A stretch of 64,000 bases of DNA from Oscillospiraceae bacterium (lineage in GTDB: Bacteria > Bacillota > Clostridia > Oscillospirales > Ruminococcaceae). Below the pieces are notes generated by a model that made no database searches, was not told where the DNA came from, and worked only from the letters and a program-made list of their open reading frames with translations. Made by a program: the position numbers and the translations under genes. Location: contig JAAVYW010000063.1 of NCBI GenBank assembly GCA_022791315.1, positions 1 through 64,000 on the forward strand. The letters run 5' to 3'. Below are positions 59,661 through 64,000 of this stretch, in pieces. Numbering within the stretch: the first letter of the stretch is position 1; each line of letters opens with the position of its first letter.

Positions 59661-60599
59661 CTAAATCAGCCCCAGCGCCCGCAGCACAGCGGCAATGGCA
59701 AAGATGCTGAAGGCCGAGAAAAAGGTGGTGAGCAGGGTAATCTGCCCGGTGAGTTCCGCATCGCTGTTCATGTTCTTTGCCATGATGTAGCTGGAAACCG
59801 CCGTAGGCGAGGCAAAGAGGATGAAGAGTGTCCCCAGCTCCACGCCCCGGAACCCGCACAGGGCGGCAATGGTGATAATCGCCACCGGCGTCACCACCAC
59901 TTTTAAGAACGTGGCCGAGAGCGAGAGCCGCAGGTTCCCCAGCGCCGAGCGGAAATCAAACTGCCCCCCAATCGACAGCAACGCCACCGGAGTAGCCAGG
60001 TTTGCCAGGTAATTCACGCTGGTAGCCACCATGGTGGGCATGGGCAGCGCCAGCAGCTTATACACCACCCCCAGCACGCAGGCGATAATCAGCGGGTTTG
60101 TCACAATCCCCTTTAGCACAGCCAGCGGCGAGGTGCGCTGCCCCTCCCCCGTCTTGTCAAAGTAGGAGAGGACAATGACGGCCAGGATGTTAAAGAGAAT
60201 CACCGTAATGGGCAGGATAATGATAATCGACCCGCAGTTCTCCTCCCCAAACATGTTGAAAATGAGGGGCAGCCCCAGGATAGAGAAATTGCTGCGGTAA
60301 ATCGTATGTATCATTGCGCCCCGCTGCCGGTTGTCCTTCACAAAGAGAGGGATTACCAGGAACCAGAAGAGAAAATTCCCCACAATCGCCCCCGCCGCAA
60401 AGAGCGCAAACCCCGGGTCCACAATATTGGAGAGGTCTGCGCCGCACACCTGCTTAAACAGCAGCACCGGCAGCGCCACTTTAAACACCAGCGTAGTGGC
60501 GGAGTTGACAAAGGCGTCCCCGATGATTTTTTTCTGTTTCAGCGCCCACCCCAGGAACACCACCACAAACACCGGCACCACCGCGTTCAGGCTGAACAT
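59661..60599 (-). CDS. AEC-family (auxin efflux carrier-like) transporter
   Basis: 312 residues from ATG 60599 (weak GGA site); TTG 60611 is the alternative. About ten membrane helices in two halves: VVPVFVVVFLGWALKQKKII start and FILFASPTAVSSYIMAKNMN in the second half, the AEC pattern. Bacterial members move malate, malonate or other organic acids; the substrate here is unknown. Confidence 0.87.
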   Translation of the reverse strand: MFSLNAVVPVFVVVFLGWALKQKKIIGDAFVNSATTLVFKVALPVLLFKQVCGADLSNIVDPGFALFAAGAIVGNFLFWFLVIPLFVKDNRQRGAMIHTIYRSNFSILGLPLIFNMFGEENCGSIIIILPITVILFNILAVIVLSYFDKTGEGQRTSPLAVLKGIVTNPLIIACVLGVVYKLLALPMPTMVATSVNYLANLATPVALLSIGGQFDFRSALGNLRLSLSATFLKVVVTPVAIITIAALCGFRGVELGTLFILFASPTAVSSYIMAKNMNSDAELTGQITLLTTFFSAFSIFAIAAVLRALGLI

Positions 60600-60611
60600 G
60601 ATATTTTCCAA

Positions 60612-61122
60612 AATCCATCACTTCTCTTTTTTGTTTTTAGGTCCCTATCCCCTTCAGAGGGGCAGCAGATACCGGTCTTCACTGCCGCAAAGCGGCGAGG
60701 TTATGCGCGCCTTTGAGCAGGAAAAGCACGCCCTGCGTTTTCCTGCCATCCCTCAAGGCCGTAAACGGCCTTGGCGCCGCCTAACACGACATTGTGAATT
60801 AGCAACACCACGCACCTCGTCATGGTATATCTCATGCGCAGTGTACCGCATCGCATCGCAGCCCGTCGTCAGCGGACACAACATGGCCTTGCCACCTCGT
60901 CCTGTGCATATAGCCGCAGGTCGTAATATGACCTGCACTGCTGCAAAACGGCGAGGCTACGATAGAACAGACACTTGGCGCAAACACACCAAACCTGCGC
61001 CTGCGGCGCAGGAAAAACACGTTCTTCGTATTTTTATGTCCATTATACCACACCCACCCCCAGAAAAAAAGCATCCCGCCTGTCGAAAAAACACCCGCAG
61101 TTCTGTCTATTTTTCCACGCGC
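60612..61122. other. Non-coding gap with hairpins and an imperfect direct repeat
   Basis: No credible gene in about 510 bp. A 29-bp motif occurs twice (60677-60705 and 60933-60961), both with the core GCAAA-CGGCGAGG. Between them are GCAGGAAAA/TTTTCCTGC near 60717-60747 and CAAGGCCG/CGGCCTTG near 60755-60775. Possibly degenerate dispersed repeats. Confidence 0.4.
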
Positions 61123-61163
61123 AAAAACCGGCGCCCACCCCAAAAAGGAGCAAAACGCCGGTT
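61123..61163 (-). terminator. Terminator after pfkA
   Basis: Read on the - strand: AACCGGCG (61163-61156) pairs with CGCCGGTT (61133-61126), then TTTG. The loop is 22 nt. Confidence 0.7.
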
Positions 61164-61175
61164 CCTCTTAATCAC

Positions 61176-62144
61176 TTAGAAGGATACGTCAAGCATCACC
61201 TTATACAGGTGCATGTCAATTTCCTTCTTCATCTGCAACGCTTCCAGAATGTCATAGTCCACAATCTCGTTGCCCTTGCAGCAAACCACCCGGTTGCCGA
61301 TGCCCTGGGAGAGCAGCTCCACCGCACGGCAGCCCATCCGGCTGGCCTCCACCCGGTCCCGCAGGGTGGGGGAACCGCCCCGCTGCACATGCCCCAGTAC
61401 CATGCACCGGGCCTCCATGTTCAGCCGGTTGGAGATAATCTCCGTCAGCTCCTGGGCCCGCACCTTGGAGCCCTCGGCCACTACAACAATGGAGTGTTTC
61501 TTGCCCAGGCTATAGGCCCTCTGGAGCCTGGTGATAATGGCTTCCACATTGGGTTCCACTTCGGGAATAAGTACAGCAGAGGCCCCTGCCGCAATGGCGG
61601 TGTTCAGGGCAATATAGCCCGCGCCCCTTCCCATAACCTCCACCACAATGCAGCGCTCATGGGACATGGCAGTATCCATTAGCCGGTCAATCATATCCAG
61701 CGCCGTGTTCATGGCGGTGTCATAGCCAATGGTGTAATCGGTGCAGGCAATGTCATTGTCAATCGTCCCGGGAATGCCGATACAGGGAACCCCACGCACC
61801 GACAAATCCCTAGCGCCCCGGTAGGAACCGTCGCCGCCGATGACGGCAATGCCGTCAATCCCCAGTTTCTTACACATATCCTTGGCCTTCTGCAGGCCCG
61901 CTTCCTCCCGGAATTCCTTGCAGCGCGCCGTATAGAGAATTGTGCCACCCCGGTGCACAGTGTCCGACACAGTACGGGCTGTCATTTCCTTCACGTCACC
62001 TGCAATCAAGCCAGCATAACCCCGGTTGATGCCAATCACTTTCAATCCCTGGGAAATACCGGAACGCACCACGGCACGCACCGCCGCGTTCATTCCGGGG
62101 GCATCGCCTCCGCTGGTCAAGACGCCAATAGTTTTGATTTCCAT
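61176..62144 (-). CDS. pfkA: ATP-dependent 6-phosphofructokinase
   Basis: 322 residues from ATG 62144 with GGGAGGAG upstream. LTSGGDAPGMNAAVRAVV (ATP site, about 9-26), GGDGSYRGARDL (about 102), and catalytic GTIDNDIACTDYTIGYDTA (about 123). It phosphorylates fructose 6-phosphate, the committed step of glycolysis; the Gly pattern GGDGSYRG marks the ATP-using form. Downstream of dnaE in the same direction, as in many Clostridia. Confidence 0.97.
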   Translation of the reverse strand: MEIKTIGVLTSGGDAPGMNAAVRAVVRSGISQGLKVIGINRGYAGLIAGDVKEMTARTVSDTVHRGGTILYTARCKEFREEAGLQKAKDMCKKLGIDGIAVIGGDGSYRGARDLSVRGVPCIGIPGTIDNDIACTDYTIGYDTAMNTALDMIDRLMDTAMSHERCIVVEVMGRGAGYIALNTAIAAGASAVLIPEVEPNVEAIITRLQRAYSLGKKHSIVVVAEGSKVRAQELTEIISNRLNMEARCMVLGHVQRGGSPTLRDRVEASRMGCRAVELLSQGIGNRVVCCKGNEIVDYDILEALQMKKEIDMHLYKVMLDVSF

Positions 62145-62306
62145 CTCAACGACTCCTCCCACTATTCCTGATGCTATTCGCTGCCACCACCCCTGCAGTC
62201 AAGCAGGGAGAGCTGCTGGCAGAACAAATTCTCTTTAAAATTAAAATGCCATTCCCGCCGCTTTAGCCCGCCAGGGGGCCGCACACAGCTGCATAATGAT
62301 AATACT

Positions 62307-62336
62307 ATAATACTACATTCCGGAAAACAGTGTCAA
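62307..62336 (-). promoter_or_regulatory. SigA-type promoter of pfkA
   Basis: Read on the - strand: TTGACA (62336-62331), 18-bp spacer, TATTAT (62312-62307), starting 5 bp after the dnaE stop. Confidence 0.7.
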
Positions 62337-62340
62337 CGGT

Positions 62341-64000
62341 TTAATTCCTTGTTACGACATTATCGTCACCTAGTATGTTTTTCAGCTCCCTTACCATGGG
62401 TTTATTATGAAATACATACAGATTTTGCGGGAGTTTCACATACTTCCCAATATCGGAAAAGTAGAAAATCACCGGGAAATTCCCCTCAAAGATTGACAGC
62501 AGATTCCTGGCCCGCCGGTATTCCCCGCTGTTTTCCGAGGGCACTTTCAAATAGAGCCCCGCCTTTTCCCCCGTTGCCGGGGCAGCCCCTCTGCCCCGGT
62601 ATTCCTTGGCGCCGCAGGCAAAGTCCAGCAGCAGCTTGGGCTCCTCCTCCCCGCTGGCGCTCAGTTTCCCCTCCACCACAACTGCGTTCCCCTCGGCCAG
62701 TGTGGCACTGTATTTCGCCAGCATCTGGGGGAACACCAGCACTTCAATGGAGCCGCTCATGTCCTCCACGGTGAGAAAGGCCATGGTGTTCTGGCTCTTG
62801 GTGGTCTTCACCTGCCGCCGCTCCACCACCCCCAGCACCAGCACCCGCTTCCCGTCATATCCGGCTGCCAGCCGCTCGTCCCCTGTGAGGGTGCCAATGG
62901 CCGTGGCGTGGATATCCTGCGCCAGCTGCCGGTATTCATCGATGGGGTGCCCCGAGAGGTAAATCCCAGTGGTCTCCTTCTCCATCGCCAGCTTTTCCCG
63001 CTCGGTGAATTCCCCCACGTCGGGCAGGGCCGGCCCCTGTTTTGCCAGTGCCTCATCGTCAAAGAGGTTAATCTGCCCCTCAATATTCCCCCGCCGTTCC
63101 TCGTCAATGGCTGCCAGGATGAATTCCATCCCCTGCATCATCTGCTTGCGGGTATGCCCCAGGGAGTCCAGCGCCCCGCACTGGATTAAGCTCTCCAGCG
63201 CCTTCTTGTTCAGCTCCCGCCCTGCCATCCGGCGGCAGAAGTCCTCAAAATCCGTGTAGGGCCCGGCCTCCCGCCCCTGGCAGATGCAGCGGATAACCCC
63301 CCGCCCCAGGTTTTTCACCGCCAGCAGCCCAAATCGGATATCCTCCCCCTCCACTGTAAAGTCCGCCTCGCTCACGTTCACATCCGGCGGCAGCAGCCGG
63401 ATGCCCATCCGCTCGCACTCCCCGATGTACTCAATGACCTTCCCTGTGCTGTCCAGGATGCTGGTGAGCAGCGCCGCCATATACTCCTTTGGGTAGTGTA
63501 CCTTTAAATACGCCGTCTGGTACGACACGAAGGCATAGGCCGCCGCATGGGATTTGTTAAAGGCATAGGAGGCAAAGGAGGCCATCTCGTCAAAGATTTC
63601 GTTGGCCACCTTTTCCGGAACCCCGCGGCGCACTGCCCCTTCCACCACCACATTCCCCGCCTCGTCGGTCATGCCGTGGATAAAGTGGTCCCGCTCCTCG
63701 GCCATGATGGCGCTCTTCTTTTTCGCCATAGCCCGCCGCACCAGGTCCGAGCGCCCGTAGGAGTACCCCGCCAGCTCCCGGCAAATCTGCATCACCTGCT
63801 CCTGGTACACAATACACCCATAGGTCACTGAGAGGATGGGCTCCAAGAGCGGCGTCTTGTAGGTCACTTTCTCCGGGTGGTGCCGGTTGCGGAGATACAG
63901 CGGGATAGAATCCATAGGCCCGGGCCGGTAGAGGGAAATCACGGCGATTAAGTCCTCAAGCCCCTCGGGCCGCAGCCCGGTGAGCACCTGCCGCATCCCC
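62341..64000 (-). CDS. dnaE: DNA polymerase III alpha subunit DnaE, 3' part (runs off the right edge)
   Basis: About 553 residues seen, without a start; the frame is open at the window edge. The finger region shows TYGCIVYQEQVMQICRELAG and RRAMAKKK; the tandem HhH region and the OB fold (RVLVLGVVERRQVKTT, FLTVEDMSGSIEVLVFPQML) follow in order. A C-terminal domain like other DnaE1 proteins ends at 62341. It is the replicative polymerase catalytic subunit of the DnaE1 type, not PolC. Confidence 0.96.
   Translation of the reverse strand, partial: GMRQVLTGLRPEGLEDLIAVISLYRPGPMDSIPLYLRNRHHPEKVTYKTPLLEPILSVTYGCIVYQEQVMQICRELAGYSYGRSDLVRRAMAKKKSAIMAEERDHFIHGMTDEAGNVVVEGAVRRGVPEKVANEIFDEMASFASYAFNKSHAAAYAFVSYQTAYLKVHYPKEYMAALLTSILDSTGKVIEYIGECERMGIRLLPPDVNVSEADFTVEGEDIRFGLLAVKNLGRGVIRCICQGREAGPYTDFEDFCRRMAGRELNKKALESLIQCGALDSLGHTRKQMMQGMEFILAAIDEERRGNIEGQINLFDDEALAKQGPALPDVGEFTEREKLAMEKETTGIYLSGHPIDEYRQLAQDIHATAIGTLTGDERLAAGYDGKRVLVLGVVERRQVKTTKSQNTMAFLTVEDMSGSIEVLVFPQMLAKYSATLAEGNAVVVEGKLSASGEEEPKLLLDFACGAKEYRGRGAAPATGEKAGLYLKVPSENSGEYRRARNLLSIFEGNFPVIFYFSDIGKYVKLPQNLYVFHNKPMVRELKNILGDDNVVTRN

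Overview
The window comes from a motile, Gram-positive-type anaerobe of the class Clostridia, most likely in or near the Oscillospiraceae. This rests on the gene order of the flagellar/chemotaxis operon (fliE to sigD, then cheC and cheD), a FliY-type switch protein, CheC/CheD/CheV, strong SigA-like promoters, AGGAGG ribosome sites and high GC content. No 16S or species marker is present, so the family is an inference.

Layout. 1-1600 (+): a ParA-type ATPase and a ComFB-domain protein behind a strong promoter and a structured leader. 1660-7902 (-): an accessory flagellar operon (FliK-like/YlqG-like protein, FlhB C-terminal homologue, PilZ protein, a large FtsA-like actin ATPase, FliD-like protein). 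8175-12749 (+): cheA-cheW-cheR-cheB, divergent from the accessory operon across a 35-bp tandem repeat. 12815-13597 (-): a methyltransferase. 13901-38650 (-): the main fla/che operon in transcription order fliE, fliF, fliG, fliH, fliI, fliJ, fliK, flgD, a TIGR02530-type gene, flgE, flbD, motA, motB, fliM, fliY, cheY, fliO, fliP, fliQ, fliR, flhB, flhA, sigD, flgF/flhO, flgG/flhP, cheC, cheD. flgB, flgC, fliL, flhF and flhG are absent from it. 39368-40312 (-): cheV.

40584-47784 (-) is a cyclic-di-GMP signalling block: a REC/HD-GYP/GGDEF response regulator, an HPt protein, a hybrid histidine kinase, and a PilB/GspE-like protein with an intact-looking MshEN c-di-GMP-binding domain whose ATPase motifs are all destroyed. 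Together with the PilZ and ComFB proteins, the window holds one c-di-GMP enzyme of dual architecture and three different types of likely nucleotide receptor around one motility locus.

From 48 kb on the content is housekeeping or accessory: a sugar isomerase-like protein, a NUDIX hydrolase, tRNA-Arg(ACG), a Uma2-family protein, a twice-frameshifted pseudogene, an MFS transporter, a Liv-type branched-chain amino acid ABC operon with its lipoprotein receptor, a 47-residue membrane protein not usually called, a GNAT acetyltransferase, a second MFS transporter, an AEC transporter, pfkA, and the 3' part of dnaE running off the right edge.

Non-coding structure worth notice: two copies of a 174-bp palindrome-rich, MITE-like element (39054-39227 and 52523-52696) with inverted ends; hairpin-dense gaps inside the fla/che operon; and a recurring hairpin placed exactly between the Shine-Dalgarno sequence and the start codon at three genes.
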